NCBI GenBank assembly: GCA_005799265.1
Contig: SYHD01000091.1
Coordinates: 1 to 64,000, forward strand
DNA length: 64,000 nt
Reading direction: 5' to 3'
From: Planctomycetia bacterium
GTDB lineage: Bacteria > Planctomycetota > Planctomycetia > Gemmatales > Gemmataceae
Part shown: positions 27,854-37,500 of the stretch, in pieces
How positions within the stretch are numbered: position 1 is the first letter of the stretch
How the letters are laid out: every line of letters starts with the position of its first letter
Position numbers and translations under genes: made by a program
Notes under the pieces: model-generated
Seen by the model: the letters and a program-made list of their open reading frames with translations, nothing else
The model's database searches: none
What the model was told of the DNA's origin: nothing

Positions 27854-27879
27854 AAGCGGAGAGGGAGGGATTCGAACCC
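27854..27879. repeat. attL core (26-bp direct repeat)
   Basis: Identical to 45641-45666 and in the same orientation. It corresponds to the 3' end and T arm of a tRNA-Ser read on the minus strand, but no tRNA body follows it here, as expected for the element end distal to the rebuilt tRNA. Confidence 0.88.
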
Positions 27880-28064
27880 CTCGCAAATCTCCCGAAGAAC
27901 TCGCACTTCTTGAAAACGGCGGCGCAGATTCCGACGCACTCGCCGCCGCCGATCCCGATCTGGCGATAATCTACGACGCCTGGCCTGGTTTGCCAGGCCC
28001 GATCAAAGCCGCGATGCTCGCGATGGTTCGCACAACCGCGGCATCGTCGCCCGTCAAGGTGTGA
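27856..28064 (+). pseudogene. Orphan C-terminal tail of the element integrase
   Basis: The frame entering from attL reads SGEGGIRT, then PRKSPEELALL, continues through DPDLAIIYDAWPGLPGPIKA and ends VRTTAASSPVKV at 28064. This resembles the C-terminal tail of Planctomycete tyrosine integrases. It has no body of its own. The integrase at 44367 enters the right att copy in the same frame (also SGEGGIRT), so joining the two ends would give an integrase of 494 residues with this tail. It is best read as the displaced end of that gene. Confidence 0.75.
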
Positions 28065-28564
28065 CCAACCTGATTCAGCCTGGCCTTGGCAAATTCTTCG
28101 CGGCATTGCGTCAGAACGGCCCCGAACTGCAAAGGTCTACTGGTATGCAATGCCGCAAGTCATTGCCGTAGGCCGCGAACGAAAACCCCTCCCGAATTTC
28201 GCAACAATTCTTCTACAACTGGGTGTCGCGCGGAGTAGGTAACAAATAGAGGGCCGGCTGCCCAGCGTAGACGAGCCAGTGCCGCCAGCGTTTCACCAGA
28301 CGCAAGACAATTGAAAGTCGCGGATTTCTTTTACAACAAGCGGCCGCGTCGAGTAGGTCCCTATTAGGGGAACGATTTTGCTCAATTTGTACCCGCAGCG
28401 GACAACTGCGAGTCAGACGGCGTACATAACTGTTGGGTGCGACTCTATTGCCGAGATGCAACAACCTGTTCGAAAAATGCGATTCCCGGCGAGGCGATTC
28501 GTCAACTCGACGTTCAACGGGGTAGATACACGAATAGAGGGGTCCAATCGAGAGGAGGACAGAC
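28065..28564. other. Left-end region of the island, no gene seen
   Basis: 500 bp between the integrase tail and the small winged-helix gene. Frames on either strand lack a ribosome binding site or recognisable sequence. A leader and promoter for the downstream genes are expected here. Confidence 0.5.
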
Positions 28565-28813
28565 ATGGCCAAGTACATCTTCGGAGACGCCAAGCTCGAT
28601 ATCGGCGGTGTTGGCGTCGAGCAAGTCGCCAACGCCGTCCGTGAGCTGAGCAACGGCAAGGGAGCCGTCAAAGCCATCCAGGTCAGCCGCGCCCTTCACG
28701 TTTCGGAGCCAACCGTGGCCGCGCTTCTAGCCCAGGCCGAGTTGCTTGGCTTTGTGCGCCGGGTGGATGCGTGGCGCTGGATGCCGGGCGACTTGAGCGG
28801 TGTTGCTGCATGA
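28565..28813 (+). CDS. Small helix-turn-helix protein of the island
   Basis: 82 residues, ATG preceded by GAGGAGG. The segment AVKAIQVSRALHVSEPTVAA followed by LLAQAELLGFVRRVD is a winged-helix/HTH pattern. It probably binds DNA and may regulate the replication genes downstream. Family not recognised. Confidence 0.7.
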   Translation: MAKYIFGDAKLDIGGVGVEQVANAVRELSNGKGAVKAIQVSRALHVSEPTVAALLAQAELLGFVRRVDAWRWMPGDLSGVAA

Positions 28814-29134
28814 TGCAACAGAATTCTCCAAATTGCGGACAACTGCCTTTTTTCGAGCATACATATCCAGAGACGGAAGTTTGCAGATGCAATGGACCAT
28901 GATTCACGATGAACGAAGTCACCAAAATGGCACCGCGTGTATCTGGGATGCCGAGGGTGCGAACCAACGAATCCTCCTCGCAGGGGGCCCCGGGTTGCCG
29001 TCGATCACGGATCGATCGGCGGCAACTCATCTCTTCCGAGGAGCACGCCGCTTGGTACGGGCGACTGGCTCGATAGTTGATCGACCAGCCCCATTCACGA
29101 TCTAACTTTGAATTCAGCGCGAGGACGGAATTCG
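28814..29134. other. Gap between small HTH gene and primase gene
   Basis: 321 bp with lower GC than its surroundings. No convincing gene. It probably holds the promoter of the primase-polymerase gene. Confidence 0.5.
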
Positions 29135-31198
29135 ATGAGCCATCTCGAAATGGCGCTAGCCAGGCTGCGCGCCGGACTTTGCGTACTGCCGGCTCGGCTC
29201 GATCCCAAGATGCCGGCGCTGGCACGGTGGAAAACGTTTCAGGGACGATTGCCCACCGAGTCCCAGGTCCGAACGTGGTTTCCTGACGATCGGCCCATGT
29301 GCATCGTGGCCGGTGCGGTGTCAGGCCAGCTTGAAATGATCGATTTCGACGCCGGGGGCGAGGCGTTCGACGCATGGGCCGAGCTCGTCCGTACCGAGGT
29401 TGCAGGGCTTTTGGAACGCCTGGTCATCGAGCAATCGCCTTCGGGTGGGCGTCACGTTGTCTATCGATGCCAATTCGGCGTCTCGGCGAATATGAAGCTG
29501 GCACAGCGCCAGATCATCACGCCAAACTCGGATCCGATCACGCTCTATGGCAAGACGTATGTGCCATGCCGACGCGCCGATGGTCGGTTCGAGGTGATTC
29601 TAGCGCTGATCGAAACGCGTGGCGAAGGCGGGCTGTTTCTATGCGATCCATCGCCCGGCTATCGTCTTGTCCAAGGCGATTTCACTGCGATCCCAGATAT
29701 CACCGAGCCCGAACGCGAGATGCTCTTGGGAGCGGCCTGGTCCCTCGACGAGTTGCCCCCCGTCGCAGCGCCTGAGCCAGGTGGTGGCGAACCATGCGGC
29801 CGTCCAGGCGACGTCTTCAACGAGCGTGGCGATGTGCGCGCCGTCCTTGAACGCCACGGATGGTCATGCGTGCGGCGCGGCGAGAACGAGTACTGGCGAA
29901 GGCCTGGGAAGGAAACCGGCTGGAGCGCGACGCTGAAAGGCGGTGTCTTCTATGTCCACTCCGCTAACGCCGCCCCGTTTGAATCGAGTCGCGGTTATTC
30001 CGCGTTCGGCGTCTACGCCCGCCTCGAGCATAACGGCGACTTCGCCGGCGCTGCCGCCGCGCTGCGTGGCCAGGGATTCGGGCAATCACACAACGTGGAC
30101 GCCGACGTCGATCTCACAGCGATCACAGCAAAACCAAACGCCCAATCGGAACTGCTCGCCCGGAGGGTGCTCAACGTGACACGCGAACAACTTGCCTGGC
30201 TATGGCCCGGACGCATCCCGCTGGGAAAGCTGACGCTGCTCGCCGGCGATCCTGGCCTGGGCAAGTCGCTTGTGACCCTCGACATCGCCGCTCGCGTCTC
30301 GCGCGGTGCACCCTGGCCTGACAACACACTCATCGGCCAGCCCGTTGGCGAGGTTGTGCTGTTCAACGCCGAGGACGATTTGGGCGACACCATTGCACCG
30401 CGCCTCGACCTCGCCGGCGCCGATGATGCGAAGATCATCGCCATCGAAGGCGTTCAGCTCGTCGGCGCCGGCGGCAAGCCGACCAAGATGTATTTCTCGC
30501 TCGAACACCATTTGCCGCAGTTGGAGCGTGCGCTTCGCGATTGGCCCGACGCCCGACTCATTGTGATCGATCCGATCAGCGCCTACTGCGGCCAAACGGA
30601 CAGCCACAACAACGCCGAGGTGCGGGCGCTGCTCGCCCCGCTCGCGGACCTCGCAAGTCGAACCAAGGCGGCGATACTTGCAGTCACGCACCTGAGCAAG
30701 TCGGGCGGCCCGAAGGCGATCTATCGCGCGATGGGATCGCTAGCATTTGCCGCAGCATCGCGGGCCGTGTGGGCCATCGTGAAAGACCAGGACGACCCAG
30801 AACGTCGGCTGTTCCTGCCGGCCAAGCTCAATCTTGCCGTTAATCCCGACGGTCTCGCGTACCGCATCGTGGATGGTCGCGTTGCTTGGGAGCCCGAACC
30901 CGTCTCAATGCACGCCGACGACGCCTTCCGTGCCGAGTTGGATGGACCACAAAAACAGAAACGCATGAGGGAGCGCGACGAGGCGACTGGGTGGCTTCGG
31001 GATCACCTCGCCGCGGGGCCTGTGCCAGCAAAAGAGGCCATTGCCGACGGCAAAGAGAATGGCTTCTCGGAACGAACGTTGCGTCGCGCGTTCAAGGAAC
31101 TCGACGGGCGATCCCGCAAGGACAAGGATGCCGGCTGCTGGCGCTGGACGTTGCCTGACCATGATGGCCACGAAATTGGCCATGCCCCTGACACATGA
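29135..31198 (+). CDS. Bifunctional primase-polymerase / RepA-like helicase
   Basis: 687 residues from the ATG with GGACGG upstream; an ATG 9 codons earlier is less likely. The N-terminal prim-pol domain has the IDFD acid pair (D70, D72) and SPSGGRH (103-107). The C-terminal AAA/RecA-type domain has Walker A GDPGLGKS (371-378) and the Walker B region RLIVIDPISAY, then THLSKSG, as in RepA-family hexameric helicases. A short HTH-like end follows. This fusion primes and unwinds element DNA and is typical of satellites and plasmids. An unusual symmetric repeat lies 5 bp after its stop. Confidence 0.87.
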   Translation: MSHLEMALARLRAGLCVLPARLDPKMPALARWKTFQGRLPTESQVRTWFPDDRPMCIVAGAVSGQLEMIDFDAGGEAFDAWAELVRTEVAGLLERLVIEQSPSGGRHVVYRCQFGVSANMKLAQRQIITPNSDPITLYGKTYVPCRRADGRFEVILALIETRGEGGLFLCDPSPGYRLVQGDFTAIPDITEPEREMLLGAAWSLDELPPVAAPEPGGGEPCGRPGDVFNERGDVRAVLERHGWSCVRRGENEYWRRPGKETGWSATLKGGVFYVHSANAAPFESSRGYSAFGVYARLEHNGDFAGAAAALRGQGFGQSHNVDADVDLTAITAKPNAQSELLARRVLNVTREQLAWLWPGRIPLGKLTLLAGDPGLGKSLVTLDIAARVSRGAPWPDNTLIGQPVGEVVLFNAEDDLGDTIAPRLDLAGADDAKIIAIEGVQLVGAGGKPTKMYFSLEHHLPQLERALRDWPDARLIVIDPISAYCGQTDSHNNAEVRALLAPLADLASRTKAAILAVTHLSKSGGPKAIYRAMGSLAFAAASRAVWAIVKDQDDPERRLFLPAKLNLAVNPDGLAYRIVDGRVAWEPEPVSMHADDAFRAELDGPQKQKRMRERDEATGWLRDHLAAGPVPAKEAIADGKENGFSERTLRRAFKELDGRSRKDKDAGCWRWTLPDHDGHEIGHAPDT

Positions 31199-31202
31199 AA
31201 AG

Positions 31203-31280
31203 CTGGCCATCTTGGCAATGTTGGCCATCTTGGTCACCTTGCTGCGAGCCCAAGATGGCCAAGGTTGCCAATATGGCCAA
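31203..31280. repeat. Four 13-bp sites in perfect dyad arrangement (candidate origin or bidirectional terminator)
   Basis: Sites with consensus TTGGCCATCTTGG: direct copies at 31203-31215 and 31221-31233, inverted copies at 31250-31262 and 31268-31280. The pitch is 18 bp within each pair and all four are symmetric about 31241.5. The 31-base arms match at 27 positions with a 16-base spacer. Two further TGGCCA words lie in 31164-31183 at the end of the primase gene. Iteron-like spacing right after a replication gene suggests an origin; the convergent gene order also allows a terminator. Confidence 0.6.
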
Positions 31281-31330
31281 CATTGCAGCTTGCCAGTGTT
31301 TAGGGACGTGTTGGCAGTCTTGTCCGAGGA

Positions 31331-31687
31331 TCAGGATGGCTCCGTCGGCGGCTGTTGTTTCAGGCCGAGGGCTTGCTCGATGCGTTCCAGTCGCTCATGC
31401 AAGGCGAGCAGTGATACTTCGATTCTCGCCAGGCTTGGCATGGCAATCTCGCGAATCGCACGACGTGCGTTGATTCGTGTTGCCAGAATGTCCGAGATGC
31501 GGGCACGGATAGCATCGCTCTCGTCATGAAACTCCTTGGCTGAGCATAGAAGCTCGTTGATCACAAAGTCCGCGTCGGTGGCAACCGCTTGCTTCGGTTT
31601 CCTGGTGGGCGTGCATGTCCAGGCAGCGCCGTCGACGTAGGTGAACGTCGTGTAGTGAACGGGTCGCCCTCGTTTCTTCTTCGGCAT
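31331..31687 (-). CDS. Small island protein with AT-hook-like start
   Basis: 118 residues from the ATG with AAAGGA 7 bases upstream (a longer frame to 31756 lacks this). It starts MPKKKRGRPVHY, where RGRP matches the AT-hook core, and ends in a helical, coiled-coil-like stretch. I do not recognise the family. DNA binding is an inference from the hook. Convergent with the primase gene. Confidence 0.6.
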   Translation of the reverse strand: MPKKKRGRPVHYTTFTYVDGAAWTCTPTRKPKQAVATDADFVINELLCSAKEFHDESDAIRARISDILATRINARRAIREIAMPSLARIEVSLLALHERLERIEQALGLKQQPPTEPS

Positions 31688-31801
31688 GGGTGGTCCTTTC
31701 AAATAGGTACTTCCGGCGGGACGCCCAAAAAATGAGGCCCGCGGAAGGAATCGCAAGCATAGAGAGTGTTTGTTTCCTGCAACGGAATTGTCCGAATCGC
31801 C

Positions 31802-32212
31802 ATGACAAAAATCGAATCGAACTCCCGGCTACTTCTATTGGCCATTCTCGCCGAAATTGAGCTGTTCGCCGAGGTGCCAGACGACGCCTTCGGCGCCGGT
31901 GATCCGTTCGTGGTCGCCATGTGTCGCGATGGGGTGCCATTCACGCCGGCGCTCTGGCTCGGCGGTCCGCTTTCGCCGGCAAGGCGGATGGCACTCTCGC
32001 GAGCCGCCCGCCGGCTGGCGACGAAGGGGCAGGTCGTTCGCATTACGGAAAAAAAGCGAGATCGGGTGCGTCTCCTCGTCCCAACGCCGGGCGGTCTTCG
32101 GCGCGCTCTCGCGCTAGCCGGCGCCAAGGCGGACCGAGAAGCGATCTCCGAGGGCTTGTTCAGAACCAGCTGGGGGCGATCCCTGGCCAAACACCTGGGA
32201 GGAAAATCATGA
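31802..32212 (+). CDS. Winged-helix protein, first gene of a four-gene coupled set
   Basis: 136 residues. The C-terminal half (LSRAARRLATKGQVVRITEK then RDRVRLLVPTPGG) has the shape of a winged helix with a beta wing. The stop overlaps the next start (ATGA), so it is translated with the HExxH gene. The start ATG has only weak ribosome-binding sequence; a start 12 codons earlier is possible. Family unknown. Confidence 0.65.
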   Translation: MTKIESNSRLLLLAILAEIELFAEVPDDAFGAGDPFVVAMCRDGVPFTPALWLGGPLSPARRMALSRAARRLATKGQVVRITEKKRDRVRLLVPTPGGLRRALALAGAKADREAISEGLFRTSWGRSLAKHLGGKS

Positions 32213-33021
32213 AGTTGACTCTTTCGCCCACCGCCGTTCGGATCGACGCCAGCGAACCGTCGGCCAACAAATCGCCGCCGGTCGCGTTTCTGGCCAACGT
32301 GGCGCAACCGGTGGCCAACCTGTGCCACAAGGCGGCGGCGCTTTGCCAGCAGATCGCCCCCCACGACTTGACAGGCCTGCCGCTCTACATCTTGCCGCAA
32401 AGCGCCATTGCCGCCGAACTCGGCAATGCCGATTCGACCTACGGCTACACGATGGAATGGCTCGACTGGGTGCTTCGCGACCAGATCGGAGATGCATGGC
32501 GAGGTCGGGGCCCCTGCATCGTTGTCAACGACATCGCCATGAGCCAAGACCTCGGCGATTTCATCGAACCGTCCTTCCTGGCAACGACGATCCACGAGTT
32601 GGCTCATGTGTTCGAGCGCGACATGCGATTCGACACAGTGCCCAACATCTCCTCGGATCGCGTGCTTTTCGAACGCCTCCGACTGGCTCACGAGGTTCGC
32701 GAGCCGGTTCCCGAAAGCGAGCGAACCCAGACCTTCCATCAGCACGATCAGCGTTTCATCCGGGCCGTCCTGCACCTGCGCTTTCGAGCTGACCGCTATG
32801 GCGCGCTGCTCGCACGATCGTTGATCCTCAACGACGGGCCGGCCATCTTCGCTCGGCCGATCGATTACGAACTGGCTCTTCAGAACGAACCGGAGCGCAT
32901 GTTCGACGTCAGCCTCCGCGACATCATGGCCAACGCGCCGCCGCCGGCCTTCAGCCGGTTGTGGGCCGCTGAATTGGAATTCCTGACCCGCCATTCTCAT
33001 TTTTCGAAGGAGACGAAGTGA
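32209..33021 (+). CDS. Putative zincin metallopeptidase-like protein (HExxH)
   Basis: 270 residues, ATG overlapping the previous TGA by four bases, with GGAGGAAA just upstream. The zinc-binding HExxH is H129-E130-L-A-H133 in TTIHELAHVFERD. The third ligand is not obvious. No signal peptide, so cytoplasmic. The HELAH form recalls ImmA/IrrE-type peptidases that cleave repressors, and the neighbouring winged-helix protein would be a natural target, but this is inference only. It is followed by a coiled-coil gene with overlap. Confidence 0.65.
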   Translation: MKLTLSPTAVRIDASEPSANKSPPVAFLANVAQPVANLCHKAAALCQQIAPHDLTGLPLYILPQSAIAAELGNADSTYGYTMEWLDWVLRDQIGDAWRGRGPCIVVNDIAMSQDLGDFIEPSFLATTIHELAHVFERDMRFDTVPNISSDRVLFERLRLAHEVREPVPESERTQTFHQHDQRFIRAVLHLRFRADRYGALLARSLILNDGPAIFARPIDYELALQNEPERMFDVSLRDIMANAPPPAFSRLWAAELEFLTRHSHFSKETK

Positions 33022-33728
33022 TGAATCTTGCCACCCTGTTCGACAAGATCGCCGGCCGGCAGACGCAACGCGATAAGGCTCGCGTCGATGACTTCCGCGG
33101 CCTGGTCCGGGCCATCGCCGACGGCAAGGAGCCCGACGCCGATCGTGTGGACGCCGTTCTCCAAGAGTCCGGCAAGTCGCTCGAAGCGCTGCGCCAGGCC
33201 GTGGAGAAGATGCAAAAGCGCACGGCCATGAAGGCCGAGCTAGACACTGTGCCAAAGCTCGAAGCGGAGAAAGCGGAGATCGAGACGAAAATCGGTAAGG
33301 CCGCCGCGATCCTGAACGCAGCCGAGGCGAAATTTGAAGAGACGGCCAATCCGCTCCGCTGGCGGTTGGACGTGATCAGGAATCAGCTTCAGCAAGCATG
33401 GCCTTTGACCCAGGCCCTCGTGGACTCGTGCCCCTACGGGGAGCTAGTCGAGAGTGCCAAGAACATCGAGAAGGCCAGGACAGCGTCGCATGACGAGGCG
33501 AACCGGCTACGTCGCGAGATCGAGGAACACGTCAAGGCCATTCGCGAGTACAAGTCTCAAGCGGAAGCAGCAACCTACCGCCCACATCAGAACGAGTATC
33601 TGGACCGCGCCAAGAACCGCGAGAGTCGATTGGCCGAGACCCAGACGAAGCTGGCCGACGCACTCAAGCGGTTCGACGATTTGGAGAAACAGGGCACTGC
33701 AATCCGTGAGCAGATGCTGGCGCCGTGA
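33021..33728 (+). CDS. Coiled-coil protein of unknown function
   Basis: 235 residues, rich in Glu, Lys and Ala with long heptad-like stretches (about 40-110 and 140-230). The ATG follows GGAG and overlaps the TGA of the HExxH gene; a GTG one codon earlier is also possible. No recognised domain. It is probably a structural or partner subunit of the coupled set. Confidence 0.65.
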   Translation: MNLATLFDKIAGRQTQRDKARVDDFRGLVRAIADGKEPDADRVDAVLQESGKSLEALRQAVEKMQKRTAMKAELDTVPKLEAEKAEIETKIGKAAAILNAAEAKFEETANPLRWRLDVIRNQLQQAWPLTQALVDSCPYGELVESAKNIEKARTASHDEANRLRREIEEHVKAIREYKSQAEAATYRPHQNEYLDRAKNRESRLAETQTKLADALKRFDDLEKQGTAIREQMLAP

Positions 33729-33852
33729 TTGCCAGCCTCGACGACGAACGACTGGGCGGCGCTGTCGCCCGCAACGTTCTTTGACAACTCGGATATGTGT
33801 CAGAAGCCGCCGGGGCTTAGCGAACCCCGGCGGCTTGATCGCGAAGTCCCAA

Positions 33853-33879
33853 CGAGTAAATCTCGTCGCGATTTACTCG
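33853..33879. repeat. 10-bp perfect inverted repeat
   Basis: CGAGTAAATC and GATTTACTCG with a 7-base loop, between the coiled-coil gene and the likely start of the membrane protein gene. No T run follows, so an operator or mRNA hairpin is more likely than a terminator. Confidence 0.45.
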
Positions 33880-33917
33880 AACAAGATAGTGGACACAGTT
33901 TCCTGGAGTGCCTGAAT

Positions 33918-34538
33918 ATGATCTTCATGCCGCTCATTGTTGGCATCGTCGCCGCCTTCGCCATTTTCTTTGCTTGCACAAGTGGCGGCATGAAACCGCC
34001 TGAAGCCAGTGGTGTCACGGCGCTCGTCCTGACCGTGGCAAAATTGATATTCGACGCTTTTGACAAGTGGAGCCAGTTTCGTGAAACAGTGACCGCGACA
34101 ATGAGTGCGTCGTTCGTGAGGGAAGGAATCGGCGCCAAGGGATTCAATGAAGGGAAATTCAACGACTATATCGAGATCACGCTCACTGTTTTCAACCCGT
34201 GCGAATTTCAGATCCCCATCAAGTCGGTTGAACTGCGATTCGTTCCGGCCGATCTACCAGTCGAAGTGAAAGCCGCCGCCCCCATCGAAGCGATTCAATG
34301 CAAGTGGAAGTTCTTCATCCCGCCAAAGAGCGAGGACGACAAGACAAAAACCAGCACGCTGCTTGAAAAGCGGCACAGTGAGGATTTCGTGTTGAAGGAA
34401 CCTGTTGGACATCTAAAGGAGCACGTCTTGGCAGCCGCTCCGGAAACGCTCTGGATAGCAGTGTATTCCCATGCGAAAGAGGTCGCGCGCATTGACGGCA
34501 GGCAGGTAATGGCGAAACTTGCACCGCTGCTCAAATAG
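33918..34538 (+). CDS. Membrane protein of unknown function
   Basis: 206 residues from the ATG with CTGGAG about 10 bases upstream. The frame is open further left (to 33729), and an ATG at 33795 is an alternative, so the start is uncertain. From this start two hydrophobic segments (about 3-22 and 33-48) precede a soluble domain of beta character (YIEITLTVFNPCEFQIPI). I do not recognise it. Last gene of the coupled set before the convergent hsdR. Confidence 0.6.
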   Translation: MIFMPLIVGIVAAFAIFFACTSGGMKPPEASGVTALVLTVAKLIFDAFDKWSQFRETVTATMSASFVREGIGAKGFNEGKFNDYIEITLTVFNPCEFQIPIKSVELRFVPADLPVEVKAAAPIEAIQCKWKFFIPPKSEDDKTKTSTLLEKRHSEDFVLKEPVGHLKEHVLAAAPETLWIAVYSHAKEVARIDGRQVMAKLAPLLK

Positions 34539-34583
34539 CTGACCTTGTCAGCTGAATCGCTGAATTCACGGTGCAGTGCTGAT

Positions 34584-37500
34584 TTACGCCGCCAACGGCC
34601 ACTCCGCGTAGATCGCCTCCGCCTGTTCCATGATCCGCTCGACGAAGATGTCGTAGTGCTCCTCCTTGACGCCACGCTTGCGTAGTACGCGCTTGACGGC
34701 GGCCCGCACCGCCGCCTTCACGTCTTCGCGATGCGGCTCGGTCCAATCGACCTTCAAGTTCTTTCGGATTGTCTGCACGATGTCGTGTATCAGGTCGCGC
34801 AGAAACGACGGTTCATAAAGATTGCCGTGATGCTTGGCCACGGCATCATAGAACGCGACCTCGTCGGGTTCCAGATTCAGGTCCGTGGCACGCTGGTCGT
34901 CGGACTCCATGTCCTTATGGATCTCGAGCAGCGCCTTCACGACCGCCGCGGCGTCGATTAGCCGATTGTGATAGCGCTGAAGCGTTTCTTCAAGTAGTTG
35001 CTGGAATGACTTCGCCTTCGCCAGGTTTTTTTTCTTCCGCAATTGAATCTCGTCCCGGACCAGTTTCTCCAGCAACTTCAATCGCAGGTTCGGCAGCGGC
35101 TTGTCCTTGAAGGTTTGCAGGAACTTGTCGTCCAGGATCGAGATATCGGCCTTCTCAAGCCCTGCGACCTTGAAGATGTCCACGACGCCCTCGGTCGCGA
35201 CGCTGTCGTCCACCAGATCACGGACGGCTCGCTCAACCTCTTTCACAGGCTTTTTACCCGGCATCGCTTTCATCACTTGTTTGCGGACGCACTGGTAGAA
35301 GATGATTTCATCCGCCAACTTCCGACACTGGTCCACCTGCTTGACCAGCAAGAATGAGGACGTTAGCCTCAGTTCAGCCTGAAGAAAGTGCTCGCGCCGG
35401 TCGTCATCCTCGGCCAGATGCCCGAACACAAAGGCGTACATGTCCTCCATGTCAATCCGCGACATTTTGCGCCAGTTGCCGTAGTTCTTGCCTTCCGGCA
35501 GGATGGCGCGAATCTCGGCAAGGCACGCCTCGAAAACCGGGACGGCCGTCTCCTCGACCTCCGGCGCCGGCTCGCCCTTGCCGCCGCCGGTCGTGTACTT
35601 GTTCGTCGCCTCGCGCAGTTCATCGCCGATGCCGATGTAGTCCACGATCAGGCCATGCGGCTTGTCCCGGAACACACGGTTCACGCGCGAGATCGCCTGT
35701 ATCATGTTGTGGCCTTGCATCGGCTTGTCGATGTACAACGTGTGCAGGCACGGGATGTCGGTGCCTGTCAGCCACATGTCGCAGACGATGACTATCTTGA
35801 ATGGATCGTCAACGTCCTCCATCCGTTCCTTGAGGGCCTTCCGCTGGCTCGACGTGGTGAAGTAGCCCTTCTCGCTCCACGCTGGTGGATCCTCGGCAAG
35901 GTTGGCGGTCATCACGATGCGAACCTCCGGACAGCCCGGCAGCGCGGTCAGCTCCTCGTAAAGGCGCACACAGTTTTGACGAGTCATGCACACGACCAGC
36001 GCCTTGCCGGCAAGCGTCGTGGTGCGGTCGAGAAAATGGGCCAGGAGGTCCTTCGCCAGAACCTCGACGCGTGGTTTGGCGCCTGCCGCCTCAGCCAGCG
36101 CCGCCCACTTTGCCTTGCGCCGATCGAGGTCATCAACCTCCTGTCCCTCGGTGATCTCTTTCAGAGCGGCGTCGATGTCGGACCGTGTCAGGCTCAGCTT
36201 GATTTGTCTTGGTGCGTAGAAGATCGGCACCGTCGCGTGGTCCTCCTGCGCCTGACGGATGTCATAGGAGTGGATCAACTCGCCGAAGACCTTGACCGTG
36301 TCCGCTCCACTGAAGCTGATCGGCGTGCCAGTGAAGCCGAGAAAGCTGGCATTGGGCAGAGCGTCGCGGAGCCAGCGCGCGTGGCCTTTCACGAAACCAT
36401 ATTGCGAACTGTGCGCTTCATCAGCAATAACGATGACGTTCGTCCGCGTGGACAGAATTGGATGCTCGACCTCGAGCGGGTTGCCGTCGCGGTCGGTCTT
36501 GATGCGGAACTTTTCGAGCGTCGTCAGGATGACCTCGCCCCCCTCGGTCTTCAAGAGCGTGCGCAGCTCATCGGTGCTCTGGGCGTGTTTGACGTCCCCG
36601 ACCAGGGCGCGGGCCGCGACGAACTGATCTTCCAGTTGTTCGTCCAGATTCACGCGATCCACCTGGATGACGAAGGTTGGGTTCTCCAGTTCCTTTGAGC
36701 GGCGCAGGATGCCGACCAGGAACACCATCGACAGCGATTTGCCCGAGCCGGTGGTGTGCCAGATGACGCCGATTTTCTTGTCCTTGCCGGCCGTCACCTT
36801 CTCGATGGCCTTCTGAGCAGCCAGGCGGACCGCGAAGAACTGGTGGTACTTGGCGCCTTTCTTCGTGATCTTGTCGTTGGCAACCTCGAAGACGATGAAG
36901 TCGCGGATGTATGCCAGGAGCCGGTCCTTCGCGAACAATCCCTCGATCAGCGTTTTCATGCTACCGGTGGTGTTTGCCTCGATCTCGAAGCCATCAATGC
37001 TCTTCCACGGAGCGCACCATTCCATCGCGGCCGGCCACATTCCGTGCAGCGTGGTCACGCCGTCCGACACGACCGTTAGGGCGTTGAAATCGAAAACCTG
37101 CGTGATCTCATTGCGATAGTGCTGCACCTGGTTATGGGCATCATCAACCGTCGGCTGATCCGAGTACGGGTTCTTCAGCTCGAACAAGACCAGCGGCAGC
37201 CCGTTCACAAAGATGAGGATGTCGGGCCGGCGATCATTCTGGCCACGGATCGGGAGTTGGTTGATTACCTGGAAGTCATTCCGCCCGGCTTCGTCCCAAT
37301 CGACCGGATGGATATGCCGATGCTCGGTGCGGCCGCCTGGCAACTCGACTTTCAACTCGAAGCCACGCACCAGCAGTTGGTGGAAGGCCATGTTACGGCG
37401 CATGGTATCCACGCCTTGCGGCCGGCTGATGCGGGCGACGGCCTCGTCCAACGCCTTCTCCGGCAGGTCAGCATAGCGCTTCGCCAGGTTGGCGCGCAGG

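Noticed and set aside
27370-27969. Plus-strand frame ending in EREGFEPLANLPKNSHFLK
   Set aside because: Most of it is antisense to the left integrase. The tail resembles integrase ends only because tRNA-derived att DNA gives similar text in more than one frame; the other frame gives the better tail.
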